NCBI RefSeq assembly: GCF_964199755.1
Contig: NC_133911.1
Coordinates: 4,305,001-4,369,000 of the forward strand
Length of the DNA: 64,000 bases
Origin: Larus michahellis
Taxonomy: Eukaryota > Chordata > Aves > Charadriiformes > Laridae
Direction: 5' to 3'
Shown here one piece after another: positions 11,415-21,562 of this stretch; position 1 is the first letter of the stretch, and the number at the start of each line of letters is the position of its first letter. The position numbers and the translations under genes are program-made. A model generated the notes under the pieces. The model searched no databases. It was given only the letters and a program-made list of their open reading frames with translations, and was not told the origin of the DNA.

Positions 11415-11965
11415 GGGGAATATGTGCTTCCCGGGGACCGAACGGGGGGGACGGGACCAGAGGAAGGGGGGGCTGTGTACTTCCCGGGGACCGGAGCGGG
11501 GGGGGACCGGGGTGGCGGTGGGGTGTATGCTTCCCGGGGACCAGAGATGGGGGACACCTGGGGGGGGTGTGTGTTTCCCGGGGACCAGGGCGGGGGGGGC
11601 ACCGGGGGGGGGGGGGGGGATGTTTCACGGGGACGGGGACGGGAACGGACACCCTGGGGGGGGTGTACTTCCCGGTGACCGGAGGGGGGGGACGACAGCT
11701 GGGGGGTGTGTTTCCCGGGGACCGGAGCGGGGGGACACCTGGGGGGCTGTGTTTCCCGGGGACGGGGAGGGGGGGAGCGACAGACACTTGGGGGGGGTGT
11801 GTGTTTCCCGGGGACCGGAGGAGGGGGACACCTGGGGGGGCGGGGGGGGGTGGTGTGCTTCCCGGGGACCGGAGGTGTGTGTGTGGGGGTGCGTTACCCG
11901 GGGGACCGGCGGGCGGTGGCGGTGCTCCCCGGTGACCGGAGCGGGGTGTGTGCGTTTCCCGAGCC
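11415..11965. repeat. G-rich minisatellite, about 30-55 bp units, upstream of HES4
   Basis: About thirteen degenerate units share a core CTTCCCGGGGACCGG followed by GGGGGGAC and GGGGGGTGTG. Cores start near 11430, 11480, 11530, 11574, 11624, 11666, 11711, 11753, 11803, 11858, 11894, 11926 and 11955. Unit length varies through the G runs. Each unit has several runs of four or more G, so the + strand could form G-quadruplexes. The array ends about 470 bp before the TATA box. Long apparent reading frames across it are a by-product of composition. Confidence 0.85.
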
Positions 11966-12089
11966 GGGGGGAGGCGGGCAGCACGCCCGAGCGTCGGCCC
12001 GATGCCCCCGGCGCGGCGGGGGCGGGGTTTTCCCATGGCCGCCCCGAGCGGCGGCGGCGGCGGCGGCGGCAGCCGGGGGAGCGCTCCGG

Positions 12090-12271
12090 CACGTGCTCCG
12101 GCGGGGGGGGGGGCCGGGGGAACGCGTCCCGGGGGCGGAGGCACGAGCGCCGCCGCCCGCCTGATTGACAGCGGGGGCGGCCGGCAGCCAATGGGCGGCC
12201 TCGCGTGCCGCGCCAGCCGCCGCCGCCGCCGCCGCCTCCCCCGGGGCGCCCCCCCTCCTCTTCCCCACGTG
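12090..12271 (+). promoter_or_regulatory. E-box and N-box sites, possible HES autoregulation
   Basis: Palindromic CACGTG sites occur at 12090-12095 and 12266-12271, and an N-box CACGAG at 12142-12147. HES proteins bind N-box and class B/C E-box sequences and repress their own promoters, which drives oscillation. These positions are candidates; CACGTG is also bound by MYC/USF factors. Confidence 0.5.
12162..12171 (+). promoter_or_regulatory. PBX-MEIS composite site TGATTGACAG
   Basis: The ten bases match exactly the TALE decamer TGATTGACAG bound by PBX with MEIS/PREP. It lies about 260 bp upstream of the TATA box, near a CCAAT box at 12188. A chance match is possible for a single decamer. Confidence 0.55.
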
Positions 12272-12370
12272 GCCGGGCGGGGAGGGGGGGGGGAGTGGGG
12301 TGGGCGTGGCCGGCGGAGGGCCGGCGGACCAATGGGCGAGCGGGCGGCGCGCAGGGCGGGCGCTGATTGG
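12188..12370 (+). promoter_or_regulatory. CCAAT boxes (three) in the HES4 proximal promoter
   Basis: CCAAT occurs at 12188-12192 and 12329-12333, both followed by GGGCG, and inverted as ATTGG at 12366-12370. All lie within 250 bp of the TATA box among GC boxes. NF-Y binding is the usual reading of such spacing. Confidence 0.7.
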
Positions 12371-12381
12371 TGGGCGGGAGT

Positions 12382-12411
12382 GTGGGAACGGCCGCGGCGG
12401 CGGTTTCACAC
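12382..12411 (+). promoter_or_regulatory. HES4: Paired RBPJ (Su(H)) Notch-response element
   Basis: GTGGGAA at 12382-12388 faces TTTCACAC at 12404-12411, that is GTGTGAAA on the other strand, 15 bp apart and about 22 bp before the TATA box. Head-to-head RBPJ sites 15-17 bp apart form the Su(H) paired site, on which two Notch-RBPJ-MAML complexes dimerise. The mouse Hes1 promoter has the same strong-plus-weak (TTTCACACGA) arrangement. The intervening sequence is GC-rich. Function is inferred from architecture. Confidence 0.85.
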
Positions 12412-12432
12412 GAATGGGGAGCCGCCGGCGGG

Positions 12433-12440
12433 TATAAAAG
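12433..12440 (+). promoter_or_regulatory. HES4: TATA box of HES4
   Basis: TATAAAAG sits about 133 bp upstream of the ATG inside GC-rich sequence. Its context and distance to the Notch-response element match the TATA-containing core promoters known for HES1/HES4 genes. Confidence 0.88.
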
Positions 12441-12459
12441 GGCGGGGGGGCGCCGGCCG

Positions 12460-12572
12460 CCACCACTGCCGGCCCCGCCGCCGTCGCCGCCACACGCGCG
12501 ATCCCGCAGCCGCACGCGCCCCGTTTCCCGCCCGCCAGCCGCACGCGCCCCGTCCCGTCCCCGTTTCCCGCC
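12460..12572 (+). other. HES4: HES4 5' UTR (predicted)
   Basis: The stretch runs from about 25-30 bp after the TATA box to the start codon. It is CpG-rich and holds repeated CACGCG sequences (12493-12498 and near 12512), the class C sequence bound by HES repressors, so it may help negative autoregulation. The exact transcription start is inferred from TATA spacing only. Confidence 0.6.
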
Positions 12573-13970
12573 ATGCCCGCCGACACGGGCATGGAGAAAC
12601 CCACCGCCTCGCCCATCGCCGGGGCGCCGGCGAGCGCCAGCCACACGCCGGATAAACCCCGGAGCGCCAGCGAGCACCGGAAGGTAAATGGAGGGTGCTG
12701 CCGGTCCGGGCGCAGCGACGGCGGCGCTGGATGGCGGCGAGCCCGCGGCCGTGCTGAGGTCGGTGTCGGAGCCGGGGTGGTGGTTGATGGTGGGGGGGAC
12801 GCACACGCGGGAGCGGGCCCGCTCGGGGGGTGCTGACCGGCTCCGCTTTCCCCGCAGTCCTCCAAACCCATCATGGAGAAGCGGCGCCGGGCGCGGATCA
12901 ACGAGAGCCTGGGGCAGCTGAAGACCCTCATCCTCGACGCGCTGAAGAAGGATGTAAGTGGGGATGGAGCGGCGGGGGGTGGGGGGGCTGGAGGGGGGCG
13001 GTGGGAAGGGACACGGGGGACACCGATCGGCGCCGGGCAGCCCTGACGGCGCCGTTCTCCTCCCGCAGAGCTCCCGGCACTCCAAGCTGGAGAAGGCGGA
13101 CATCCTAGAGATGACCGTCAAGCACCTGCGAAACCTGCAGCGGGCGCAGATGACGGGTAAGTGGGTCGTGTCTGCCCCGGGGGGGGGGGGGGGGGGCGGG
13201 GGGCTCCGGGCTGGGGACAGGGGACCGAGGCCAGGTTGGATGGAGCTTCGAGCAGCCTGGTCTAGTGGGAGGTGTCCCTGCCCATGGTGGGGGGGGGTTG
13301 GAACGAGATGGTCTTTATTAAGGTCCCTTCCAACCCAAACCGTGCTGGGATTCTATGATGGGGGTCCTGCCGCTCACCCGCCGCCCCCTCTGCTCCTCCA
13401 GCTGCGCTCAGCGCCGACCCCACCGTCCTCGGCAAGTACCGGGCAGGATTCAACGAGTGCATGAACGAGGTGACGCGGTTCCTCTCCACCTGCGAAGGGG
13501 TGAACACCGACGTCCGTACCCGCCTCCTCAGCCACCTCTCGGCTTGTTTGGGCCAGATCGTGGCCATGAACTACCCGCCGCCGCCGCCGTCCAGCCAGCC
13601 CGCACATCTGGCGCAGCAGCCTCTGCACGTCCAGCTGCCCCCCGCCGCGGCCGTGCCCTGCAAACTGAACCCCGCCGAAACCCTGTCCCCCAAAGTCTAT
13701 GGCGGCTTCCAGCTCGTCCCCGCTACCGACGGCCAGTTTGCTTTTCTCATCCCGAACCCGGCCTTCCCTCCCAGCTCCGGACCCGTTATTCCCCTCTATG
13801 CCAATGCCAACGTCCCGGTGTCGGCAGGCAGCGGCTCGGGGAACGCGGCCGCCACCCCATCGGCATCCCCGGTGCAGGGGCTGACATCATTTGGGGGCAG
13901 CATTGTTCCAGCATCCCAGGCGGGGAGTCCCATCGGAGAGCGCAGTGAATCGGTGTGGAGGCCTTGGTGA
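12573..13970 (+). CDS. HES4: HES4-type hairy/E(spl) bHLH-Orange transcriptional repressor, four exons
   Basis: Exons are 12573-12683, 12858-12953, 13069-13156 and 13402-13970, all with GT-AG introns; the spliced CDS is 864 nt (287 aa plus TGA). The ATG at 12573 follows gtttcccgcc and starts MPADTG. Seen: basic region about residues 40-53 with P41 in the [14 protein letters not shown] stretch, helix-loop-helix to about 94, Orange domain about 108-150 ([16 protein letters not shown]), proline-rich linker about 154-190, and WRPW at 284-287. Known of the family: a nuclear dimeric repressor that binds N-box and class C sites and recruits Groucho/TLE through WRPW; it is a direct Notch target, in segmentation-clock and progenitor maintenance. 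The N-terminal [11 protein letters not shown] and [13 protein letters not shown], and the SVWRPW end, point to HES4 rather than HES1. Length is near the roughly 280 aa of HES1 and above human HES4 (about 220), as expected for a non-mammalian HES4. All key residues are intact. Confidence 0.95.
13228..13360 (+). mobile_element. CR1 LINE 3' end inside HES4 intron 3
   Basis: It starts at AGGCCAGGTTGGATGG and ends GGTCCCTTCCAACCCAAACC...ATTCTATGATG, the diagnostic CR1 3' end. It is truncated at the 5' side like most CR1 copies and inserted in the sense orientation. It makes up over half of the 245-bp intron and leaves both splice sites intact. It diverges from the young copy at 7345-8069 in several places, so it is an older insertion. 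Confidence 0.9.
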
Positions 13971-14400
13971 CTTGCCTAAAATGATTCCTTCCCCCCCCAC
14001 AACCCCAAAAAAAACCAGCCCTCTTCTGTTGGCTCCGTTGTATGGAGCCCTGTTATGTTTTGGGGGTTGTTTGTTTTTTTTTTTAAGCAGATTTAAACAG
14101 AAAGGAAAAAAAGGACCTCGCTATGAACGTGCTATTTATTATTTTCAGAGGTTGGGATCTCGACTTGTATTTTTACTCCTTTAAAATGCCTTTATTTGAG
14201 ATACTTTTTTTTAAAGAAAAAAAATAAATGAGAAATAGTTTTGTAACAAATATTCAAAAGTATAATGCCAAAGTTGTTTGTATCCCGTTTGTCTGTGTGT
14301 GTGTGCGTGCCTGTGTTGAAGACTTCTGAAAAAAAAAAAAAAGGAAAAAAAAAAACTAATGCAGGTGTTTAAATAAATAAACTCTTTGAAATAGATTTAT
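13971..14400 (+). other. HES4: HES4 3' UTR with tandem AATAAA signals
   Basis: After the TGA the sequence turns from GC-rich to A/T-rich, with long A and T runs and a short (TG)n near 14290. Polyadenylation hexamers AATAAA lie at 14223-14228 and, overlapping, at 14372-14377 and 14376-14381, the latter followed by a T-rich tract at 14398-14407. Two alternative 3' ends about 150 nt apart are plausible. Repeated TTTATT/ATTTA-like motifs fit a short-lived mRNA, as expected for an oscillating HES gene, but this is inference. Confidence 0.7.
14372..14381 (+). terminator. HES4: Polyadenylation signal pair of HES4
   Basis: Two overlapping AATAAA hexamers precede a T-rich downstream element at about 14398. 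They are the best candidate for the main mRNA 3' end; a weaker alternative hexamer is at 14223. Confidence 0.65.
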
Positions 14401-16650
14401 TTTTTTTCCCCCCCTTCCTTTCATTTTGCTGGGTGAGAGTGGGCAGGGACAAGCTCATCCTGTGTGTGCAACCCCCTCAAAAAAGTAGGAGCGGACTTTA
14501 TGGCCTTAAATAAGGCTGTTGGAAGGGATTCCTGTGAAAAAGAGGTGGGGGGGGGCGGGAAGGTGATGAGGTTAAGGGGGGATCTGGCAATGTTGAATGT
14601 CTCCTGAGCTTTGCAAATGTTTTGTTCCAAGCAGAAGAAAAAGATTCCTAAAAAAAGAAAAAAAATCTGCTCCTGGAATCTGAGGAAAAGGTGTGCTACC
14701 TGCCCAGAGCTCCTGAAATATCTCTTCTCTGCTCTTAGATTTCATTCCTTACCCCCTTGCTGTAGGGATCTTGCGTTGGTGGGGGTGGGCGGTCGGCGCA
14801 AAAGTTACTATCTCGCCTACAAAAGAGGCAAGAGAGTCTGTCCCTATTGTGAGGAGGGTAATTAGAAGGTATAAAGGGTCTCATCGAGTATGCAGCGGGC
14901 TCTTTGGGAAGTTGGGAACCCTATTGAAACGCCTGGGAACTCGGAGCTGAGGGTTAATGTGTGTCTTTTTTTTCCTCGCCACTCTCATTGACAGGGCCAG
15001 ATAGACTCTGATACTCAATGCTGTTGTAAATTCAATTGCCTGGCCTCACAATGCCTACCTCATAAAAGAGAATAACTCGGGGTTGTGGCTTTTTTTTTTC
15101 TCCTTTTTTTTTTTTTTTTTCTTCTTCTCTAGCAAGCAAGGGAACTGAGGAAAAGACAGTTTTGCCACCCATTCTGACTCACCCCCAGCACTTGAATCCT
15201 GGCCAAGTGGAAGCAATTGCAGCCTCACACACAGAGAATTAACCACTTCCAATTGTCACCAATTAATAAGGCCGTGGTGTGGAGAAAGACCATTAAGAGT
15301 GAGTGCAGGGTATGGAAGGGAAAGCTTTGTGTGCTTTGCTCCAAATTTATGAGGTGGGGCTCTCCTGTAATCTTGGAGAGCAAAGCCAACAGATGACATG
15401 TGTGCATGCCAAAGCCACGTCCAGAGGCAGAACCCATCTTGGCTGGGCTTCCTCCATCCTCCAGCCCATGGGATCTCCGTAGGAAAAGCCAATTCTCCTG
15501 CTCCCAACCCCCGAGACCTCGTTTTTTTCCTGGCAATTGGGCAAGGTGGGCTGGGTTGTGGTGGGACCGGCAGCTCGGAGACTGGCTCGATGTTGGCGGA
15601 ACATCCAATTAATTCAACGGGCCTAGGGATTTTTATTTTTTTTTTTTGGGTGGAAATGGCAATTTCATCTTTCAAGCTCTAGTTCGATTAGCAAGCAGCT
15701 TCTGTGAGAACGTGGCATCGTGTATGTGTGTGTTTTGGGGGCGGGATATAAAGCAGATTATCCTCTTCCGAAGGCTTTCTTGCACCTTCCGGAGGTTTTG
15801 GCCAAGGTTAGGTAGGGGAACGCAGGCTGCTTGGAGCCTGGTACCGTTCCAGTCCGGCAATTCCTCCGCACCTGAGCGTGGGCAATCGATCAATGCTGAA
15901 AGTCCGCCATCGCCCCACCAGAACTAGGGATCCGTTTGAATCAGGAGGTTCCCAGGAGGTTTTGTTATGCAATCACAGGCAGAAAAATCATGTTACAGCA
16001 ATTCTCTTCCATCCCCCACAGCCAGCCGCTACCCCTCCTCTTCTGTCTGAAGGAGGTTTGGAAGAGCAGATGAAAGCCTGCCTGTCGCCTGCCTGTAACC
16101 GTATCCCCCCCCCCGGGGCAGCACCATGTCTCTGGACTTGTCCCTCGCTCCCCAGGCCCCTCCAGACCTCCCTTAGATTCAGCAAATTTCTTTTATTGAC
16201 AAGGCACACGGGCCAAAAGCGAGCCTGCCAAAGCTCTACGCTGCTGAGTTCAGGCACATTAAAAAAAAAAAAAAAAAAAAAACCAAACCAAACCAAATAA
16301 CAAAGGCACCCTCTTTTCTGAGTGGGTTTTGAATGATGGCAGCCGTGCAAACATGACACGCGTTCCTCGGGGACGCTCCTCTCCCGGGACGAGGGGAGCA
16401 GTCACTCACTGCTCTGCCTCTTCAGCTGGACCCTGAGATGAAAGCACGGGTGCCACCGTCATTTCAGCCTCCATATAAACACAGCACAGCTCCAGCACCC
16501 GACTTTTAGGTCCCACACAGCCGCCTGCTCTCTTTTTGGCCTTGGGCGGGTCATAGACTTCTCCGTGCCGAGGTCCAGTGGTCCAGAAGCTGGGCACGAG
16601 GTGCACGGCACCAGTGAACTTGCATGCCAGGAGCTCAAAATCCTTCTGCA
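14401..16650. other. Non-coding DNA downstream of HES4
   Basis: Single-copy DNA with A/T homopolymers (T-runs 15089-15121 and 15630-15647; A-run 16261-16281 followed by AACCAAACCAAACC). A repeat-free block at about 14940-15070 (CTCATTGACAGGGCC, TGTAAATTCAATTGCCTGG) and 15215-15275 (AATTAACCACTTCCAATTGTCACCAATTAATAAGG) looks like a regulatory element. No gene recognised. Confidence 0.5.
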
Positions 16651-16711
16651 GCGAGGTTGGGCTGGATGAGCTTAAAGGTCTTTCCCAGCCTAAACCATTC
16701 TATGATTCTAA
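16651..16711 (+). mobile_element. CR1 LINE 3' end, 60 bp
   Basis: GAGGTTGGGCTGGATGAGCTTAAAGGTC...CCTAAACCATTCTATGATTCTA is the CR1 terminal segment with the octamer repeat. It is strongly 5'-truncated. Confidence 0.85.
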
Positions 16712-19700
16712 GGGACGTTGTTGCCCTTCGCTCCAGACGTACAGCTCGGGTTCAACCCCTGTGTCCGCCCTCGGGTTGTACCCGGATCCCGCACTTCTGC
16801 ACTGCTCTTCTGGCTCTGCCAGGCTACTCCTCTACAACTCAGGGGCTCCCGTGCTCCTTCAGGGCTTTCCATACAGCTGCTTTTCCAACTTGTGCTCAAT
16901 TTGGTCTTATCCCTTTAAAGGTGCGGTACAAGAGCAAAGCGTGCTGCTGCTGAGAGGTAAAAGTCCAAAGGGATGGACACAGCGCCAAAGCGATAACGGT
17001 TAGGCAGAGTGCAGGCAGCCAGAAGTCCATGGGTGTCACGGGCATGAACTGGGTGCGGTGGAGGAAGGCGAGGTGGAGGAAGACAGCGGTGAAACCCAGC
17101 TGGCATCCTTCGGCTGAACTTCATTGTGAGAGCTCTACCATGTTCCAAAGAAAAAGATAGGGGCAGAGCTGTTAACTAGCCATTTCCAGAGCCGGCAGAA
17201 GGCTAACTGGAACAGGGAATTTAGTTCCAGCCCCAAAAACTCAGTGAAATACTTAGCGGTAGTTCAGCTACGGCTGCACAGCACTGCGGCCCCACCAGGC
17301 ATCCCCTAAGAAGTCCTGTTTGGTGCAAGAGAAGTCTCACGGGGCAAGAAGCAAAGCTCCTTTCAGCTTCTGGACTGGCCCAGTTGACCAGTCGGCAAAG
17401 AACCACCTGGGAAAAGCCCCTGAGGCTTCGGCTGCAGTCTTTTTCCCATCTGCCCGGTGCCTTTGCATTCTTCTGCTTATGGGTTTCGCAGCGAGGAAAT
17501 TTTCTGGGCTTCTCCTGCTGCCTGCACCCCGCTCCCTGCCTCGCACAGCTCTTTCCTTGCCCTCCGTCTCCTCCGTCTCCAGCTACGTCTCCTTCTCTGC
17601 TGCTGCTTGGCTGGTCCCCTTCCCTGTCCGGGAGTGATGCAGCCCACAGCGCAGGAGAACCAGGGGGGGTAGAACCAAGGCTGGGGGGTGTGCGGTAGCT
17701 GCCCACGCCTCCCTTTCCATGGGGTGTCACCCCCTGTAATGTCCCTGACCCCCTCGACCCGAGGTGGCCAAGGCGGGCATGCCGGCACCCACCGCCTCGT
17801 CCCCTGGTGTCGTGCAACCCCAAGAGCGGCCGAGGAGAGGGAGCGGTTCCTCCGCCTCAATGGATGCAGCCAGATTTACTCAGGCTGTTAAGTTGATTAA
17901 TTGAAATGAAGTTCCTCCAGAGAATCGGCGTGTTCTTTGAGGTCAGGGTCACAACACTGAGACGCTTAATCAGATCTTTCCATTTAGCCCCTCTTAGGCA
18001 GGCTGGAATGCAGGCTCTTTCAAAGCAAGGCACTTGGCGCCAAATTTCTGCTCTGCTATCTCGCCTCTTCCATTACATTTAACCAGCACATCCATCATTA
18101 TGAAATAAAAAACCCAATGCCACACATCCAGCTCAGGTGATCTTTCCGCAACCGAAGCCGGTAGGAAAAAAAAAAACAACACACCAAACCACCCCAACTG
18201 CGTCCAAGCTTGATATCGCTGTTGTTTTTAAAAAGCGACGCAGAATGGTGGGGAAAGGGTAACTGTCACTCTAAGTCGGTCCTTTCGGAGGCAGGGGGCA
18301 GATGTTTCTGTGCGGATAACAAATTCCTTTATCTGGCTGAAGCATTTCTCTGGGGAAGGTGGCGGAGGTTATTAAAAGGTTACCCCGAACTATTGTTAAG
18401 GAAAGGGTTTTTTTTCATTGCAATTCAAGAGCCCCATCATATTACCCGGAGATAAATCACTCCTGGATGGCTACGGAACAGCTCTTATGCAGCAGATCTG
18501 GATCCCACAGGCATTAAAAGCACTGAAAGCTTGTCCGTGGTATAAGTCATCGGCCATAAGTTAGCGTATCTAATTAGCACGTACACTTCTGGGGACCTCC
18601 CCGTTCCTACTTCAGTCCCTGTCAGCAGAAGGACGTTTCTTACATCTGGATGCGTCGATTGAAAATAAAGTAATTGCTCCTGTTTCTTTACTCCATCAGA
18701 TGATGCGGGGCCAGTATCTCCATTTCGCTGCACAGCAAGGTGTTTCTATGCAAGATAGGTGTCAGACACGCAAGACAGATAAAATCATCTAAGCAAGATG
18801 ATTCTATGATTCTATATTTATGATTTCGGTGGCAGGATTGGAAGCCCGATAGATGTGCGTCGCATCTCCAGGCAGAGCTGCGTAAGCGAAGAAAGAATCC
18901 CCCAGATCTTGGCAATGCTGGTGTGTGTGTGTGGGGGTTATTCCCCCCGAAACTTCCCAACGCTTTCCCATTCACCGCTCTAAAGTCCAAGCCAACAGCC
19001 ACAAAGTGTCTGTATCGCAGACACCGATGGGATGTGGCTCTTCACCCGTCACAACCAGGCTCTGCAAAAGCTTTGAAGGGCTTTAAGGAAGTCTGATCTT
19101 CAAGAACTGCTGAGTTTGGCTCTTTAAAATAAATCAACCTCTTTCAGGCACCTTAAACCAAAGAGCAACATTTAGTTTTTAGCAAGTCCCGTCCCATTGA
19201 GCTCCTCCATCACCCCTTTGCCAGGCGGGGCTGCCCCCAAATTGGGCTGGCCCCAAACTGGGTGGGAAATGGCAAAATCCCTGGCTTCTCCCCAAGTGCC
19301 TCCACTGGAGAAGGTTACCTTCCAGCCTTTTAAGTAACCTAAAGGGATATGGAGTACGTAGGAACATGTTCTGGAGTCATTTTCTACCAATAACTACCCC
19401 GTCGTTTATACTTCTTGCCTAGTAAAAAAATCGACCATGCAGCCACAGTTTATTCCGTACTGCATCAGATAGCAAACACCTCACATCTGTCTTTGCTCTT
19501 CTTTTTATTTTCTGATTTGTTAGCAGGCAAAGCTGAGCCAGCCTTTCTCTTACAAACCAGGCCTTCATGCGGGATCACACGCGTCTGGATGTATACGCGC
19601 TCCACGCAGCCATGAGCAGATTTTCTTTCTGCCCGTTCGAACCGCGGAGCTTTTTCTGAGGCAAATGTTTGTAAACGGGCTTGTTTTCAAAGAAGAGAAG

Positions 19701-21562
19701 GATTCCAAGGCCAAGACGTAAAAAATAGACAGCAGCAGACGGGCAGAAGGCATGAGCATCCACTTTAGGTTTAACAAAGGTTTAAATCAGGGGCTCTGGG
19801 CACCCTGTGGGGTTTTTTTGACAGCATTTGGGTGCTAAAGCAGCTGACAGATCCCGAGAGAAGAGGCTCCGCTACCGATTCCCCACCTCTTACGGAGCGA
19901 CGGGGGCAGGTGAGGAACTCTGGAGCCGCGTGGGTGGGATGGTGTGAAGGCAAAAGCTTTCCCCAGACATCTAAAATCAATTAGCGGCATTTAGAAGCTA
20001 TATTTAACTCTGCTTCTGAAAGCAGGCGGGCAGATCTTGGTTTATAGTTTTCTCATTAAGGCTGTTTACATGTCTAGAGATTTTTTTTTTTCCTCTCCCC
20101 CCAAAATCTGGAGAGAAGATGAAACAAGGATGAAGTACTCTGCTTACAAAGGGGCAATTGCTGGAGCACAGATTTTCTCTGGGAAGACAAAAAAGCATCA
20201 GTTTGGGGAGAGCGGGTCAGATTCTGCTCTTGCGGTCAACAGAATTGAGTTTAGAACCTGTCCCCTTGTAGAGGAGGAGGACACAAATTATACCAAAGTT
20301 CCAGCTTCTCTTTGCGAACCGTAAAAGAAAGTCCTGACCCGCTGTGCCGCGCTGTGTGTATCACAGTATTTTTCACAGGAGCGACGGTGTAAGCCACAGT
20401 GACCCCCCCCAGATCTGGTCAGAATAGGGGCATTCCGCATCCCGGTTATTCCCCTTCCATTTCCCCTGTAACCATCTCCCCTCTCTGGGATTTGGTACTG
20501 CACCGGTGCCACCCACGACGGGAGGAGGGCTGAGCTGCCTGGGTTCTGCGGGGTCCCCTCTTGTATCTTCCCATCCCACTGGGGCAAGAGATGAAGCAGC
20601 GAGAAGGTGGAACAAATCCAGGCGCTAATAGCGAAGGCGGTGACCTGCCCTATTGCTGCTGTGAGCCGCACGGGGTACGTGAGCACCAACTTAAACCTCC
20701 AGTCAAGGAATGGGACCCTGCTCTGCAAGACACCAACACGCAAAGAACTTGGAGAGGACGTGAAGAATGGCCACAGCCAGCAAGTGATTTTTTAGCATGT
20801 GTTGCTTGGTGAAGAGTTTTTCCAGCTCTAAGTCCAAACGGGAACGATCTTTCCATCGCTGCTGACCATCAAAAGCTTCGTTGCTTTCTTTGCACGGCAG
20901 CTTTGGGAAGACAGCAGCGCAGAACTGTGCGTGGGAGCTACGGGACGACGCAAACTGCTATTGAAGATTCAAACAGACCACGACACATCTATCGCCTGGT
21001 TATTTTTAGTGGGGAGCAAAGTGCAGTGACCTGGCTGTGAGGAGGGTAAATTCAACTGCCTTGGAGCAACTCGACTTGACTGGAAAGAGCAAAGCTGTTA
21101 GAAATGATCCTGGCTGGTGCTTCTTTCACCTACCAATGTGACCTGCGCGACAGACCTCGCTGCCTTTCCCCCTGCTGCCAAAGTGGACTATCCTTCAGTC
21201 CCAGCATGTTTACACGTCTTGAAGTGCCCTGGCCCCTGGCTAGAGGAGAACTGAAGCCGATGGTGCCCCTTGCACACTGGAAGCGCAAGGTCAACCCACT
21301 GAGAAGAGACGCAGCGACATCCTTTAGAAGCTTTTTCTTCTCTCCCGTTGCCATCCACTTACTACTGTCAAAACAGCTGACAACATCTGTTAATGTACGG
21401 CAAGGTAGCGTGACTTTGCTGAAAATGGAGGTCTGCCCTCAGAGGAGTGGGACTCAATCCCACGGCTATGGATCTTGCTTGCGTCCTGCAAGGGTACCTA
21501 ATTAAAAATAAGCAGCCCAGAAAACACACAAATAGATCTGTTTCCATAATTTCTTTCTCTGT
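16712..21562. other. Non-coding stretch, no gene seen
   Basis: Single-copy DNA. A/T-rich motif blocks at about 17868-17990 (GTTAAGTTGATTAATTGAAATG, CTTAATCAGATC) and 18320-18400 are possible regulatory elements. A CR1-like octamer doublet sits at 18797-18815. No open frame shows a recognisable domain; the G-run/(TG)n at 18920-18935 is simple sequence. Confidence 0.5.

Larger units (their letters stand above)
10690..13700. promoter_or_regulatory. CpG island of HES4
   Basis: Continuous C+G-rich sequence with dense CpG runs from about 10.69 kb, across the G-rich minisatellite, promoter and all introns, into exon 4. Flanks on both sides drop sharply to A/T-richer DNA. Pure G or C runs (10911-10922, 11196-11208, about 13180-13196) are embedded and are prone to sequencing error. 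Extended CpG islands covering the whole gene are normal for vertebrate HES genes. Confidence 0.8.

Noticed and set aside
11155-13121. Long - strand open frames (329-498 codons) over the HES4 CpG island and minisatellite
   Set aside because: GC-rich sequence has few stops. The frames run antisense through known HES4 exons and the G-rich repeat, and the peptides are proline/arginine-rich without domains.
12573-13970. Assignment as HES1
   Set aside because: The bHLH alone would fit, but the N-terminal AGAPASAS and PRSASEHRK words and the SVWRPW end fit HES4. HES1 usually ends WRPWRN. Some doubt remains until synteny is checked.
16261-16300. A-run followed by AACCAAACCAAACC (also at 38422 and 41248) as a retropseudogene tail
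   Set aside because: No recognisable mRNA-derived sequence or flanking duplication precedes any of the three runs.
16745-16757. GGTTCAACCCC resembling a tRNA B-box
   Set aside because: No matching A-box, acceptor stem or cloverleaf could be folded around it.
18797-18815. ATTCTATGATTCTAT doublet resembling a CR1 tail
   Set aside because: Only the octamers are present; the upstream CCTTCCAACCC word is missing, so chance or a very old remnant cannot be separated.
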